Shown: piece by piece, positions 63,923-64,000 of the stretch | Layout of the letters: each line of letters starts with the position of its first letter | Position numbering within the stretch: position 1 is the stretch's first letter | Assembly: GCA_019694435.1 (NCBI GenBank) | Contig: JAIBBZ010000019.1 | Span: 1-64,000, forward strand | DNA: 64,000 nt | Source of the DNA: Pirellulales bacterium | GTDB taxonomy: Bacteria > Planctomycetota > Planctomycetia > Pirellulales > JAEUIK01 | Direction of reading: 5' to 3' | Program-made: the position numbers and the translations under genes | The notes under the pieces: model-generated | What the model was told of the DNA's origin: nothing | What the model saw: the letters and a program-made list of their open reading frames with translations, nothing else | Databases searched by the model: none

Positions 63923-64000
63923 CGCGTGTTCTCGGGGGCCAGCCGCGCTCACGCCCTGCCGAAATGAGGCGGGGACGGCCAATTTCACGCACTGCCGGGC

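Noticed and set aside
1-64000. CRISPR arrays, prophage genes, rRNA operons, integrases
   Set aside because: No regularly spaced repeats, phage structural or integrase signatures, or rRNA sequence were seen in the window.

Overview
The window is high-GC bacterial chromosome, most likely from a planctomycete (Pirellulales-type). That is inferred from four PEP-CTERM proteins, a Tat-exported DUF1501 protein, an exported sulfatase, a secreted GH2 enzyme, a Trx-YHS protein, an Arg/Gly/His-rich Rho, and tRNA-Ser(GGA). There is no rRNA, CRISPR array, prophage or intact insertion sequence. Genes occupy both strands in short operons; several convergent pairs overlap at their 3' ends.

Layout. 0-3.4 kb: chemotaxis genes (cytosolic PAS-PAS receptor, CheW, CheY). 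3.4-7.2 kb: exported STN-like protein, HEAT/TPR protein, and a PEP-CTERM vanadium haloperoxidase-like enzyme. 7.2-13.3 kb: glpD-glpF-glpK followed by aceK (isocitrate dehydrogenase kinase/phosphatase). 13.2-16.7 kb: a frameshifted lectin-like PEP-CTERM gene, a thioredoxin-YHS protein, and a 1 kb repeat-bearing gap. 16.7-21 kb: rho, tRNA-Ser, and a large repeat PEP-CTERM protein. 21-22.6 kb: DUF1501 protein. 23.3-29.9 kb: DabA plus two antiporter-like membrane proteins, with a convergent TetR gene. 30-35 kb: GH2 enzyme, sphingosine-phosphate-lyase-like enzyme, an Rhs remnant, SdpI-like and small membrane proteins. 35-43.9 kb: DinB, ECF sigma factor, lactonase propeller, BlaI-type repressor, SGNH hydrolase with a 54-residue companion, FMO-SDR pair, and dehalogenase-ThuA pair. 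44-48.4 kb: beta-repeat PEP-CTERM protein and RND exporter. 48.9-57.9 kb: a transporter district (two related MFS carriers, DAACS symporter, DUF997-SSS pair, polar amino-acid ABC system with fused binding protein and permease). 58-64 kb: Tat-exported superoxide dismutase, sulfatase and pyruvate carboxylase.

The most interesting system is the 23.3-29.4 kb locus. DabA carries the carbonic-anhydrase-like Cys-X-Asp / His-X14-Cys zinc site. It is translationally coupled to two different Nuo/Mrp-like subunits rather than the single DabB of described inorganic-carbon pumps. The first keeps the expected Glu and Lys; the second appears to have lost the Glu and to carry Arg in place of the Lys. Other points of interest are a MITE-like element that supplies the stop codon of the DAACS gene, a probably leaderless glpD, and a cheY terminator lying inside the coding sequence of the facing gene. 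The central carbon genes (glycerol uptake and oxidation, AceK, pyruvate carboxylase, a possible bicarbonate pump) fit a heterotroph that balances glycolytic, glyoxylate and anaplerotic flux, but no operon link joins them.
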